This document shows, piece after piece, positions 16,633 through 25,354 of a stretch of DNA of 64,000 bases. Positions within the stretch are counted from its first letter, which is position 1. Each line of letters begins with the position of its first letter. The notes under the pieces were generated by a model that was given only the letters and a program-made list of their open reading frames with translations, did not search any database and had not been told where the DNA came from. The position numbers and the translations under genes were made by a program. This DNA is from an uncultured Actinomycetes bacterium (GTDB lineage Bacteria; Actinomycetota; Acidimicrobiia; Acidimicrobiales; RAAP-2): NCBI GenBank assembly GCA_903873775.1, contig CAIQPR010000010.1:1-64000 (forward strand), in the 5' to 3' direction.

Positions 16633-17423
16633 GCGTCGCGCTTCGAGAAGAGGTACGTGCCCGCCGCAATGACCACGATGGCGTAGACCAGCAGGACGAG
16701 CCCGCACACGTTCGGTGTGAAGGTTTCCGGGTCGCGATTGATCGACATCATTCCTCGAGCCAACGTGCCGGGTAGCCACTTCGTAATCGGGTCTCCCCAA
16801 TTCGACGGAAGGAACGCGACGAGAATCGGCGCCACCAGAAGGAAGCTCACAAATACTGTGATCGCCGCTGCGGTTCGCTTGAGCAGGAGGCCGAGACCGA
16901 AACCAATGAGAGCCAGCAGCACGATGCTGAGTCCGGCGAAAATCACCGCGTGCAAAACGCCGGTGGCCCCAATAGTGGTCGACAGTCCTGTCACCGGCTC
17001 GGCGCTCTTAATGAGACTCTGCCCGAGGAAGAACGAAATGAACGCCATGGCTTCGCTCATCACGAAGACGACGCCGATCAGGACGATGGCCTTAGAGAGG
17101 ACGAACTCCACGCGGCGCGGAAATGCCGCCAGAGACGTACGAATCGAGGAGGTCGCGTACTCGCCGGTGATAATCATGGCGCCGACGACACCGACGACGA
17201 ATTCGGCGAAGAAGAAGCCGGTGAGTGACACCGTGACGGGGTCCCACCCGAGGGCGTTGTCACCGTCGTGACCAAAATGCTTGGTGCGGGCGTAGGTAAT
17301 GAGTGATCCGAGCCCAATGGTGAGCACAAGCAGAGTGATAATGCTGTACACGGACGACCGCAGAGAGCGGAACTTGATCCATTCGGCTTTGGTGCTCATG
17401 GGAAGAGTGATCCGCGTGCTCAT
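16629..17423 (-). CDS. ABC-2 type transporter permease
   Basis: 264-aa integral membrane protein with six predicted helices: the N-terminal cytoplasmic AEWIKFRSLRSS then TM1 VYSIITLLVLTIGLG; GFFFAEFVVGVVGAMIITGEYATSSIRTSL, which is typical of ABC-2 permeases; and the last helix near VYAIVVIAAGTYLFSKRDA. It overlaps the upstream ATPase gene by 4 bp or more, forming a two-gene exporter operon. An ATG eight codons downstream is an alternative start. Substrate unknown (drug, peptide or lipid). Confidence 0.88.
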   Translation of the reverse strand: MSTRITLPMSTKAEWIKFRSLRSSVYSIITLLVLTIGLGSLITYARTKHFGHDGDNALGWDPVTVSLTGFFFAEFVVGVVGAMIITGEYATSSIRTSLAAFPRRVEFVLSKAIVLIGVVFVMSEAMAFISFFLGQSLIKSAEPVTGLSTTIGATGVLHAVIFAGLSIVLLALIGFGLGLLLKRTAAAITVFVSFLLVAPILVAFLPSNWGDPITKWLPGTLARGMMSINRDPETFTPNVCGLVLLVYAIVVIAAGTYLFSKRDA

Positions 17424-18343
17424 TGCTCTGCTCCACTCTGGTGCTGAGCACCGCTGTATTCGACGGAGTCCGCGGTGAGTTCCATGAAGACGTCTTCGAG
17501 TGACGCGCGCTGCGGCGTCAACTCGTGGAGAACGACCGACGACGCGTGCGCCACCTCACCGACTTGTTCGGATGTGGCCCCGCTCACGGTCAATGTCGAC
17601 TCGTTGTCGGTCGTGACGCCGTAACCGGCACGGCGAAGCGCGGCTTCGAGGTCCGCAACTTGTGGCGATCGCACGAGAACGGTCCCCAGGGCATTCTCGG
17701 TGAGGTCACTGATCTTTCCCTGCCGAATAAGCTTGCCACGGCCGATGACGATGACATCATCCGCCGTCAAGGCCATTTCGCTCATCAAGTGCGAACTCAC
17801 AAAGACGGTGCGCCCTTCGCTCGCGAGTCCTCGGAAGAACTCCCGAACCCACCGAATTCCTTCCGGATCAAGCCCATTGACGGGTTCGTCAAACAAGAGC
17901 ACGCCGGGATCGCCGAGCAGGGCGGCGGCGATGCCGAGTCGCTGTCCCATGCCCAAGGAAAAATTCCCCGCACGCTTCTTCGCTACCTTGGAAAGACCGA
18001 CGATGTCGAGGACTTCGTCCACTCTCTTGGTCGGAATGTTGTTCGACGCCGCGAGCGCGAGGAGATGATTGCGCGCACTGCGGCCCGGGTGCAGGGCCTT
18101 GGCGTCAATGAGGGCGCCTACTTCCCGAAGAGGGAACTTGAGGTCGTGGTACTTCATTCCGTTGATGGTGGCCGACCCCTTGGTGGGTTGGTCGAGCCCC
18201 AGGATCATCCGCATCGTGGTGGATTTGCCCGAACCATTTGGTCCGAGAAAGCCCGTGACGACGCCGGGTCGGATATCGACGGTGAGCCCGTCGACAGCAA
18301 CCACATTCTCGTAGGTCTTGGTCAAGTCTCGTAGTTCAATCAC
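17420..18343 (-). CDS. ABC transporter ATP-binding protein
   Basis: Nucleotide-binding subunit of an ABC-2 exporter (307 aa). Walker A GPNGSGKST, Q-loop region, signature FSLGMGQRLGIA, Walker B GVLLFDEPVNGLDPEG and switch His in VFVSSHLMSE. The C-terminal extension (about residues 215-307) is common in BcrA/YhaQ-like ATPases. The GTG at 18343 is chosen because AGGAGA lies just upstream; a GTG 15 nt further upstream is less well placed. Works with the downstream permease. Confidence 0.92.
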   Translation of the reverse strand: MIELRDLTKTYENVVAVDGLTVDIRPGVVTGFLGPNGSGKSTTMRMILGLDQPTKGSATINGMKYHDLKFPLREVGALIDAKALHPGRSARNHLLALAASNNIPTKRVDEVLDIVGLSKVAKKRAGNFSLGMGQRLGIAAALLGDPGVLLFDEPVNGLDPEGIRWVREFFRGLASEGRTVFVSSHLMSEMALTADDVIVIGRGKLIRQGKISDLTENALGTVLVRSPQVADLEAALRRAGYGVTTDNESTLTVSGATSEQVGEVAHASSVVLHELTPQRASLEDVFMELTADSVEYSGAQHQSGAEQ

Positions 18344-18380
18344 GTGATCTCCTCGCACCTTGTCTACCAGCCCCCACCGG

Positions 18381-18396
18381 CGTCACCTTCGTGACG
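18381..18396. repeat. Inverted repeat upstream of the ABC operon
   Basis: CGTCAC-CTTC-GTGACG, 6-bp arms and 4-nt loop, 38 nt upstream of the ATPase start and 13 nt after the Fur-family stop. It could be an operator of the ABC operon or a weak hairpin at the end of the Fur transcript; there is no T-run. Confidence 0.35.
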
Positions 18397-18408
18397 AATA
18401 AGAGTTGG

Positions 18409-18855
18409 CTAAGAGTTGTGCGCGCTGCGTCGGCAATCACCGCACACACCCGAAATCGCGAGGTGGTGACGGTCGACGTCAAAGTCGTACTGCGCACGTA
18501 CTTCGTGCACGATGGGCTCGAAGAGCGCGGACGGCACTTCAATCGTGCGACCACAGGAGGAACACAAGAGATGTCCGTGTACGGGACCGGCGAGGTGGTA
18601 CACCGCGGCAGCCCGGCCCAGGTGGGAGTGCACCACGATGCCGAGATTCTCCAATTCTTCGAGATTGCGGTACACCGTCGACGGGCTCGCTTCGGGGGCT
18701 CGCAGCTGAACCACGCTCGTCAGGGATTCCACGGTCAGGTGGTCGCGTGTGTCGACCAGGGCTTCGACGAGCGCTCGCTTCGTCGCAGTGACGCGCCCCC
18801 CGGTGGTGCGAATCGCGTCGAGAATGTCATCGACGCGCCACGTTGTTTCATTCAC
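18409..18855 (-). CDS. Fur family transcriptional regulator
   Basis: Metal-dependent or peroxide-sensing winged-helix repressor (148 aa). Seen: DNA-binding domain with RVTATKRALVEALV and SPSTVYRNLEELENLGIV, the metal-binding stretch HGHLLCSSCGRTIEVP, and a C-terminal second pair CGDCR. CxxC plus CxxC form the structural zinc site typical of Fur/Zur/PerR. Metal specificity (Fe, Zn, Mn) cannot be read. Upstream TAGGCT 11 nt before the ATG is a possible -10. The ABC exporter lies downstream on the same strand. Confidence 0.9.
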   Translation of the reverse strand: MNETTWRVDDILDAIRTTGGRVTATKRALVEALVDTRDHLTVESLTSVVQLRAPEASPSTVYRNLEELENLGIVVHSHLGRAAAVYHLAGPVHGHLLCSSCGRTIEVPSALFEPIVHEVRAQYDFDVDRHHLAISGVCGDCRRSAHNS

Positions 18856-19007
18856 AGGCGCCAGCCTACGGTCGCCGCATGAAACTTTTTGGGAATCATC
18901 CTTCGACGTGCTTCTCGGCCCGACCCGGGGTGACGTGAGACGTCGCCGGCAGAAGGGCGAAAGGTTCGCGCGTCGGGTGCGGCGTTCTGTGGCGGTCGGG
19001 ACCGCGA

Positions 19008-19979
19008 TTAGTTCGTGATGGTGGCCGCGGCGCGCGCGAGCGCCTCGTGGGCCTCGGTCATCATGGACGCCACGATGTCGCCCGCGGGAATCACGGACGC
19101 GATGCCGCCCACCGCTTGGCCCGCGGGATAGCCCTCACGCGCCGGATCGACGCCGAGAGTGTTTTCATCTCCACCGAGATGGAAGGTGCCATTGCCGAGG
19201 GAGGTGACCAATTGCTCGGGGAATGGCTTTAAGAGCGACGGATCATGCTCGTAGAGATCGGTGGTGTCGTTCCGTAACACGCGCATGGTCTTGCCCGAAA
19301 AGGCGCGCGACACGACGGTTCCGTCCTCACGGGTAGCGAGCACACGGTCTTTGTAGCCGGGGAGCCCCCGGGCTTCGGGCGTCGCAATGAAACGCGTGCC
19401 CACCCAGACACCGTCGGCACCGAGTGCGAGCGCAGCGGCGAGGCCGCGGCCGTCGAAAATGCCACCAGCGGCCGCCACCGGAATCTCATCGCCCACGGCG
19501 TCGACGATGAGGGGAACGAGAGGGAAGGTTGCAACAGTGCCCGTGTGGCCACCTGCTTCGGTTCCTTGGGCCACCACGAGGTCGCACCCGGCGTCGCGCG
19601 CGGCGCGGGCGTGATCGACCTTCCCACACATCGACACGACGATGACGTTGTGCTGATGACACAGATCGACGACATTGCGCGGAACGCCCAGTCCGGCGAC
19701 GAAGGCCGTGGCGCCACCTTCAATAATGATTTCGACATTGCGCACCATGTCGCCCGGGAAGGCAGTGAGCAGATCGACGCCGAACGGTCGGCTCGTGAGA
19801 GCCCGCGTGGCGGCAATCTCGGCGGCCATCTGCTCGGCGGACATCGTGGACGCTCCCAGGGTTCCAAAGCCACCCGCGTTGGAGACCGCCGCGGCGAGCT
19901 GTGAATACGACACACCGCCCATTCCGGCGAGCATGATCGGGTGTTCTACTCCTAAGAGCTCAGTGAGTCTCGTTCGCAT
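19008..19979 (-). CDS. Nitronate monooxygenase (2-nitropropane dioxygenase-like)
   Basis: FMN-dependent TIM-barrel oxygenase, 323 aa. Seen: N-terminal HPIMLAGMGGVSYSQLAAAVSNAGGFGTLG, GVDLLTAFPG, the VVAQGTEAGGHTG glycine-rich phosphate loop with the family His, AAGGIFDGRGLAAALALGADGVWVGTRF, and ATPEARGLPGYKDRVL. The ATG at 19979 follows the SD AAGGGGGA. Class I members oxidise toxic nitronates; closely similar proteins are flavin reductases or FabK-like enoyl reductases, so the substrate is open. Stands alone between Fur and nhaA. Confidence 0.9.
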   Translation of the reverse strand: MRTRLTELLGVEHPIMLAGMGGVSYSQLAAAVSNAGGFGTLGASTMSAEQMAAEIAATRALTSRPFGVDLLTAFPGDMVRNVEIIIEGGATAFVAGLGVPRNVVDLCHQHNVIVVSMCGKVDHARAARDAGCDLVVAQGTEAGGHTGTVATFPLVPLIVDAVGDEIPVAAAGGIFDGRGLAAALALGADGVWVGTRFIATPEARGLPGYKDRVLATREDGTVVSRAFSGKTMRVLRNDTTDLYEHDPSLLKPFPEQLVTSLGNGTFHLGGDENTLGVDPAREGYPAGQAVGGIASVIPAGDIVASMMTEAHEALARAAATITN

Positions 19980-19996
19980 GATGTCCCCCTTATTCG

Positions 19997-21190
19997 TTAC
20001 AAACTATCCAGTGGGGCGCGATCGATGGCCCGACGTAGAAGTACGACACCCAGAAGCGCCGCGAGCACCGACGCGATGAGTAGTCCGACCGTGATCGAAC
20101 TGGACGCGACGGAGCCGTAACCGAACACTGACCCGGCAAAAAGAAGCGGAACAGTGAAGCCAATGGCGCACAGAATCGACGACGCCGCAACCATGGGCAT
20201 CGTGACGTCGGAGGGCAGCGCGAGGCCGAGTCTGCGTCCGAGTGCCGTAGCGCCCGTGATACCAAGGGCTTTCCCCGCGATGCGAGCCACGATGACCGCA
20301 CCAATCAGCTCGACGACGGACGTGTCCGTTGACAACGTGTCCCAGACAACACCACAAGCGCCCAGTGCGAAGAGGGGGAGCACGAAACCATTCGACCAGG
20401 GGACAATGGCGTGTTCGAGCTTGTCGCCCGTCGGCGAGTCACCAAAGGGAACGCAGATACCCACGACCGCGCCGCATAGTGCGGGCTCCACGTGGGCGGC
20501 CACGAAACACAACCACACGAGCACCAGAACCACCACGTAGATGACGGGTGGGTATCTCTTCCCGGGCCACGCGACGGGCACGAGAATGAGTGCGGCGACG
20601 CCTAGCCACGCGGGAGCGGCGTGGTGGTGACTGACGAGCGCGAGGACGACGACCGCGAACACGTCATCGGCAATGGCGAGGGTCAAGAGGAAGACCCGCA
20701 AGCCATTGGGGACGCGACGTCCTACGAGTGCGAGAGCGCCGAGGGTGAACGCGATATCGGTGGCCATGGGAACACCCCAGCCGCGTTCGATTTGGCCGTT
20801 GGAGAAGAGGCGACCAATGAGTTCGAAAACTGCCGCACTCGCCACCATGCCGCCGATGGCCGCGACGACAGGAAGTGCGGCGTGTCGTCGGTCCTGAAGA
20901 ACACCGGTGCGAATCTCTCGCGACAATTCCAGTCCGACGACAAAGAAGAAGATGACCATCAGGCCGTTAATGGTCGCCTCGTAGACCGATCCCAGGTCCG
21001 CTCGGGTGAGCAGGTTGATCTCGAAAGATCCGTGCAGGACACTCTGGTACGTCGTTGGTGAGACGAATGACCAGAGCACGGCCAAAAGTGCGCCGCTGCC
21101 GACAGTGATACCGGCGGCGAATTCTTGGCGCAAGAGTTCTGTAAGTCGGCTATAGAACGTGGGACGGGGAGGGGGAGTGGAATTCGCCAC
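19997..21190 (-). CDS. nhaA: Na+/H+ antiporter NhaA
   Basis: Electrogenic sodium/proton antiporter in the cytoplasmic membrane, about 12 helices, 397 aa. Seen: MVIFFFVVGLELSREIRTG, GVPMATDIAFTLG with the conserved TD aspartate, LTLAIADDVFAVVVLAL with the paired DD of the ion site (usually VDD), and the VEPALCGAVVGICVP region. The start is uncertain: the GTG at 21190 lies after a TATCCT box and just before the family N-terminus (FYSRLTELLRQEF); the frame is open further upstream. Role: sodium and alkaline pH tolerance. Confidence 0.93.
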   Translation of the reverse strand: MANSTPPPRPTFYSRLTELLRQEFAAGITVGSGALLAVLWSFVSPTTYQSVLHGSFEINLLTRADLGSVYEATINGLMVIFFFVVGLELSREIRTGVLQDRRHAALPVVAAIGGMVASAAVFELIGRLFSNGQIERGWGVPMATDIAFTLGALALVGRRVPNGLRVFLLTLAIADDVFAVVVLALVSHHHAAPAWLGVAALILVPVAWPGKRYPPVIYVVVLVLVWLCFVAAHVEPALCGAVVGICVPFGDSPTGDKLEHAIVPWSNGFVLPLFALGACGVVWDTLSTDTSVVELIGAVIVARIAGKALGITGATALGRRLGLALPSDVTMPMVAASSILCAIGFTVPLLFAGSVFGYGSVASSSITVGLLIASVLAALLGVVLLRRAIDRAPLDSL

Positions 21191-21325
21191 GATGAGTCGA
21201 GGATACCGAGTGCGACCGTGAGGGTCCGACACGCGCCGGCCACCCGGTCGGTACACTTACGGGTGCCCCCGCGCCGAACCGGCATCTCTGCCCTGACGTC
21301 GCACTGGAGTGTGCCGCTCTTTGTC

Positions 21326-21338
21326 TGTCCGACGGACA
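21326..21338. promoter_or_regulatory. Palindrome upstream of the second MFS exporter
   Basis: TGTCCG-A-CGGACA, 6-bp arms around one base, 40 nt before the exporter start in the 188-bp gap between nhaA and the exporter. A candidate operator; no regulator gene is adjacent. Confidence 0.35.
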
Positions 21339-21378
21339 CCTGCACCGGTTGTGAGGGCCTGACGAGATCGGAGCACCC

Positions 21379-22929
21379 GTGTCACCTCATGACGTAGATC
21401 ACATTACGAAGCGCGAGCTGTATCTCATCATTGGTGCCCTGATGATGGGCATGCTGCTGGCGGCGCTGGATTCCACGATTGTGTCGACGGCTCTCCCCAC
21501 GATCGTTTCGGACCTACACGGCGGTGATCACCTCGCGTGGGTTGTGGTGGCGTACCTCCTTGCGTCCACGGTGTCGACGCCGATGTGGGGAAAGCTCGGG
21601 GACCTCTACGGGCGCAAGAAGCTCTTTCAGGCCGCAATCGTCATTTTTCTCGTGGGGTCCATTCTGAGCGGCCTCGCGCACTCCATGTTCGAACTCGTGG
21701 CCTTCCGCGCAGTTCAGGGACTTGGTGGCGGTGGATTGATGGTCGGCGCGCAAGCGATCATCGGCGACATTGTGCCGCCGCGTGATCGCGGTCGTTACGC
21801 CGGATTCTTTGGTGCCACGTTCGGCGCCGCCACCGTTCTCGGACCTCTGATTGGTGGCCTGTTTGTTGAGTACCTCTCGTGGCGCTGGTGCTTCTACGTG
21901 AATGTGCCTCTTGGCGCGTTGGCCCTCGTAGCAACCGCGATGTACTTGCCGTCGTCGGGTGCGCGCGTCTCGCACAAGGTGGACTACCTCGGCTTCGGCC
22001 TTCTCACCGTGGGTGCCTCCGCACTGATCTTGTACCTCTCGCTCGGTGGCCAGGAGTTCGCATGGTTCAGTACCGAGGGCATCGTGGTGCTCGCAACGGG
22101 TGTGATCCTCACGGCCGGTTTCGCCGCCGCCGAGTTCCGGGCGACAGAGCCCATCTTGGCTCCGCACCTCTTCCACAATCGTGTGTTTTCGTCAGCGTCG
22201 GCCATCAGTTTCGTCGTCGGCTTTGCCATGTTTGGGGCGATGACGTTCCTGCCCCTGTACATGCAGGTTGTGCGGGGCGTGTCACCCACGACGTCGGGAC
22301 TGCGTCTTCTGCCGATGATGTTGGGTCTCCTCGGCGCGTCGATCGCGGCAGGAAACCTGGTGTCGCGCGGATGGAAATACCGCGGGTTCCCCATTGTCGG
22401 CAGCGCCGTCATGTGCGTCGGCCTCGGGCTACTCGGAACGGTCGATGCTTCTACCAACCAGTACTTAATGGCCGTGTACATGTTCATTCTTGGCGTGGGT
22501 ATCGGACTGGTGATGCAGATCCTGGTCACCGCGGTCCAAAACGCCGTTGACTTCAAGGACTTGGGCGCAGCCACCGCCGGGGTGAACTTCTTCCGTTCAA
22601 TGGGTGGTTCCTTCGGCACCGCCGTATTCGGGGCGCTGTTTTCGAACGTCCTGGCCGGAAAACTCTCCACGGAGTTCTCGAAGCTCGGCGTGAAGCCTCC
22701 GTCGGGGATTGGCACCTCTATTTCCCGTCAGGAACTCGAGAAGCTCCCGGTGGATGTGGCGACCGCCATCATTGACGCGATCGCGAAGTCCATTCAGACC
22801 GTGTACATATGGGCCCTGCCCGTCTCTCTCTTGGCGCTCGTGCTGTCGTTGACGTTGCCGGAAGTCAAGTTGAAGACGGCGCACCCGCAGGGCGAAGCTC
22901 TTGAGCCAATACCCGACATGATTGGATGA
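21379..22929 (+). CDS. MFS drug-efflux transporter, DHA2 (EmrB/QacA) family
   Basis: Second 14-TM exporter in the window (516 aa), clearly distinct from the one at 12774. Seen: TM1 LAALDSTIVSTALPTIV, motif A GKLGDLYGRKKLFQ, motif C GAATVLGPLIGGLFV, SWRWCFYVNVPLGALAL, and the late motif LGAATAGVNFFRSMGGSFGTAVFGALF typical of DHA2 members. GTG start at 21379 with a short GGAG SD. Its last 65 bp are overlapped on the other strand by the phosphatase gene. Substrate unknown. Confidence 0.92.
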   Translation: MSPHDVDHITKRELYLIIGALMMGMLLAALDSTIVSTALPTIVSDLHGGDHLAWVVVAYLLASTVSTPMWGKLGDLYGRKKLFQAAIVIFLVGSILSGLAHSMFELVAFRAVQGLGGGGLMVGAQAIIGDIVPPRDRGRYAGFFGATFGAATVLGPLIGGLFVEYLSWRWCFYVNVPLGALALVATAMYLPSSGARVSHKVDYLGFGLLTVGASALILYLSLGGQEFAWFSTEGIVVLATGVILTAGFAAAEFRATEPILAPHLFHNRVFSSASAISFVVGFAMFGAMTFLPLYMQVVRGVSPTTSGLRLLPMMLGLLGASIAAGNLVSRGWKYRGFPIVGSAVMCVGLGLLGTVDASTNQYLMAVYMFILGVGIGLVMQILVTAVQNAVDFKDLGAATAGVNFFRSMGGSFGTAVFGALFSNVLAGKLSTEFSKLGVKPPSGIGTSISRQELEKLPVDVATAIIDAIAKSIQTVYIWALPVSLLALVLSLTLPEVKLKTAHPQGEALEPIPDMIG

Positions 22930-23344
22930 TTGTCGCGAGACATTCGTCAAAAGCACCGCCGTCGCCGTAGTACGGGTCGGCGAGATCGAGATCGTGTTCG
23001 GGAGTCAGGTAACTACGAAGAAGGCGGATGTTGCCCGCACCGCCAAGGCGCTGGCGCACGTCATCACGGTGTTCACGCGTCGTCACCACGATCAGATCCA
23101 GGCGTCCGAGATAGTGCGCGTCTGCGAAGGCGGCGGTCGTGCCGACGGGGTCGTAGCCCGCTCGTTCGAGCGCGGCACTGGCGCGCGGGTCCATCGGTCG
23201 ACCGACGTGCCAATTGGCGGTGCCCGCGCTGCTCACGTGCACCTGTCCCCGCAACTGCGGGTCTGATGCCACCATGTCCTGCAGCACGACCTCGGCCATG
23301 GGCGACCGGCAGATATTCCCCGTGCAAATCATCCCTACCTGCAC
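22865..23344 (-). CDS. Low-molecular-weight protein-tyrosine phosphatase
   Basis: Cytosolic LMW-PTP (159 aa). P-loop CTGNICRSPMAE (C-x5-R) lies at the N-terminus, and the general-acid loop is DPYYG near residue 123. SSAGTANWHVGRPMDPRA is the conserved post-P-loop segment. GTG start at 23344 with an AGGAG SD; an ATG four codons in is an alternative. The 3' end runs 65 bp into the convergent exporter gene. Bacterial homologues dephosphorylate tyrosine kinases of polysaccharide export or act as virulence phosphatases; no kinase is nearby. Confidence 0.92.
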   Translation of the reverse strand: MQVGMICTGNICRSPMAEVVLQDMVASDPQLRGQVHVSSAGTANWHVGRPMDPRASAALERAGYDPVGTTAAFADAHYLGRLDLIVVTTREHRDDVRQRLGGAGNIRLLRSYLTPEHDLDLADPYYGDGGAFDECLATIIQSCRVLAQELRPAGAPSST

Positions 23345-23383
23345 TGTCGACTCCTACGATGAGAGATCAGGGAGGCGTTTGAT

Positions 23384-23641
23384 ATGGCGCGACAGGGTGG
23401 CTCACGCGGAACGAAGGACCCCACGCGCGACGCGTGGTTGATTGCCTCCGGAGTGGCGGCGGCACTGTTGGTCTGGTTCGCCATTGCGAACGCCGAGTCC
23501 GTTGAAATCCACTTCTGGGTAGTCACGGCCAAGGCACCGCTGATTGTGGTCATCGTGGTTGCCGCCCTCCTGGGCGCCCTCATCGTTACTTTGTGGCGTC
23601 ACTCATCTCGGCGTCCGGGGTCGCGTCGCCCCCGTCAGTAA
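23384..23641 (+). CDS. LapA-domain (DUF1049) small membrane protein
   Basis: 85-aa protein with two predicted helices (about 19-36 AWLIASGVAAALLVWFAI and 52-70 LIVVIVVAALLGALIVTLW) joined by the conserved NAESVEIHFWVVTAKAPL, as in the LapA/YciS family. The basic C-terminal tail is cytoplasmic. SD GGGAGG precedes the ATG. In proteobacteria LapA acts with LapB in LPS control; actinobacterial members have no assigned role. The last 56 bp overlap the convergent membrane-protein gene. Confidence 0.8.
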   Translation: MARQGGSRGTKDPTRDAWLIASGVAAALLVWFAIANAESVEIHFWVVTAKAPLIVVIVVAALLGALIVTLWRHSSRRPGSRRPRQ

Positions 23642-24848
23642 GAGCCAGTTGGCGGTCGGTGTCGACGACCGCGTGAATGCGCTGCGCGGCCCAGTAGTAG
23701 GCCGCCACGATCGCCACGATCGCGACCAGACCCCAGAACGAGCTGACCCAGAACAACAGAGAGATGACGGCGAACACCGCGACGACCACATCCGCGACAC
23801 GCAGTCCCGTCGAGAGGTTGGCGCGATTGGCGGCGGACCAGCCTTTCCAGTCGGTGTGGGCAATCTGCTGAGAGCCTTTGGCAATCCCGCGCCACACGGC
23901 CCGCGACGCGCCCGCGACGTGACGTCGCAGTGACGTTGCACCACGAGAGGGCCCCGTTACCCACACAATGAGAAGGCCACACGCGCCGAGGGCCGTGAGG
24001 AGAAGGAATTCACGACCGAGATAGTGCGTGATGGCGTTCAGGATGGCCTTGGTGACGTCGGGGGGAGTGGGCGCGAGGGGCGTGGCGAGCGTGATGCCAA
24101 TGCGAAGCAGTCCGTAGGACACCGCCGAGGCAAACATCACGACGAGAGAAAGTCGGCGGAATCCGCGTCGTCGCGGCCGCGCGAGAAGGACAACGAGCGC
24201 ACCGAGGAGCACGGATAGCAGCGGAAGAATCCATTTCAGTGTCGTGGCGATGTGAAAGTACGTCTGCGCCTTTTGCAGCTCCTTGTCATCGATCAACTTG
24301 AGCGCGAGAACCTGGTCGACCTTCAAGCGCTTCTTGAGCGGATCGAGGAAGGTGATGCCCTGTTTGTCCAGTTGATCAATTGCGCTGGTAATGGCGGGCG
24401 TGACGTTGAGGATGATCTTTCGTGCTGTCGAGATATTGCCGTTCTCGTCTCCGGAGAGGATCGCGACCGCCGTGGAGTGCGTATAACGATTCTCCTTCTC
24501 CCACAAGGATTGGAACGTTGACGACTGCAACGCCGACGACAGCGCCTTGGTGATCGTGGATTGCAGTTCTGTGGTGATGGTCGTCGCGAGGAACCCAGCG
24601 GCGGGCGGGAGAGAATTCTTGATGCGACTTTCCACGTGAAGTTCCGTGACAATCGTGGCCGCGCCCTCTTCGGCGATGTAGTTCGTGATGGTGGGATTGG
24701 TCGCCAGTGGCTGCAGCGTGGCCACCCACCGATCCGTATTAGTGACCGTGTACACCGCCCAAAAACTGATGGTGCTCAACGGAAGAACAAGTGCCAAAAG
24801 GGTCGCGACCACCCGTGACCAGGCCGACCGCTCTGTTCCTGATGCCAT
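23586..24848 (-). CDS. Large integral membrane protein of unknown function
   Basis: 420 aa, not assigned to a family I can name with certainty. Layout: N-terminal TM (VVATLLALVLPLSTISFWAVYTV), a long extracytoplasmic, probably helical segment (about 35-215, Thr/Ser-rich, with NTDRWVATLQPLATNPTITNYIAEE), then five helices (LKWILPLLSVLLGALVVLLA, RRLSLVVMFASAVSYGLL, FLLLTALGACGLLIVWV, ADVVVAVFAVISLLFWV, GLVAIVAIVAAYYWA) and an acidic tail. The ADVVVAVFA block recalls actinobacterial proteins with this same plan. SD GAGGAG. Divergent from the DUF3040 gene across a palindrome. Confidence 0.75.
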   Translation of the reverse strand: MASGTERSAWSRVVATLLALVLPLSTISFWAVYTVTNTDRWVATLQPLATNPTITNYIAEEGAATIVTELHVESRIKNSLPPAAGFLATTITTELQSTITKALSSALQSSTFQSLWEKENRYTHSTAVAILSGDENGNISTARKIILNVTPAITSAIDQLDKQGITFLDPLKKRLKVDQVLALKLIDDKELQKAQTYFHIATTLKWILPLLSVLLGALVVLLARPRRRGFRRLSLVVMFASAVSYGLLRIGITLATPLAPTPPDVTKAILNAITHYLGREFLLLTALGACGLLIVWVTGPSRGATSLRRHVAGASRAVWRGIAKGSQQIAHTDWKGWSAANRANLSTGLRVADVVVAVFAVISLLFWVSSFWGLVAIVAIVAAYYWAAQRIHAVVDTDRQLALTDGGDATPDAEMSDATK

Positions 24849-24882
24849 GTTTTCTCCTCGTCACTGCTTGGCGACAGCCTAA

Positions 24883-24898
24883 CGACGAGGCCTCGTCG
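24883..24898. promoter_or_regulatory. 16-bp perfect palindrome between divergent genes
   Basis: CGACGAGG-CCTCGTCG (24883-24898), with an extra CCTCGTC half-site at 24856-24862, in the 125-bp gap between the 420-aa membrane protein and the DUF3040 gene. A TACGCT -10-like box for the latter is at 24938. A candidate operator acting on both genes. Confidence 0.45.
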
Positions 24899-24973
24899 AT
24901 CCGGGGAGGCGGCGTGAATTACGTGGCGCCGAGACGGTACGCTACGAACAGGACGAGCGAAGGGAGTCGAGCG

Positions 24974-25354
24974 ATGCCATTGTCGGAGCACGAGCAGCGC
25001 ATCCTCGCGGAACTCGAAGAATCGTTAACCAAGGACGACCCGCGGTTTGCCAAGAATGTCCGCGAGACCACTGTGTACTCCCACAGTGGTCGTCGTGTGC
25101 GTTGGGGTATCGCGGGTTTTCTTCTCGGCTTGGTGATCTTGGTGTGGACCTTCTCCTCGTCGGTGCCGGCCGGTCTGGTTGGCGTCGTCATCATGTTCGG
25201 ATCGGCGATTGTCATTGAACGCAATCTGCGTCGTTTGGGACGCGCGTCGTGGAACGACCTGCGTTACACGCGTCGAACGAAGACCTCAGAAGACACCTCA
25301 TCGCCCCGCGCGTCGTGGCGAACATGGATGAATCGTCGCGACTCGTCCGAATGA
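24974..25354 (+). CDS. DUF3040 domain membrane protein
   Basis: 126-aa actinobacterial protein. The N-terminal signature PLSEHEQRILAELEESLTKDDPRFA is the hallmark of DUF3040, followed by two helices (about 43-60 VRWGIAGFLLGLVILVWTF and 64-81 PAGLVGVVIMFGSAIVI) and a basic tail. Function unknown. The ATG at 24974 lies behind GAAGGGA and begins exactly at the domain. The stop overlaps the ROK kinase start (ATGA), heading a coupled five-gene set. Confidence 0.88.
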   Translation: MPLSEHEQRILAELEESLTKDDPRFAKNVRETTVYSHSGRRVRWGIAGFLLGLVILVWTFSSSVPAGLVGVVIMFGSAIVIERNLRRLGRASWNDLRYTRRTKTSEDTSSPRASWRTWMNRRDSSE

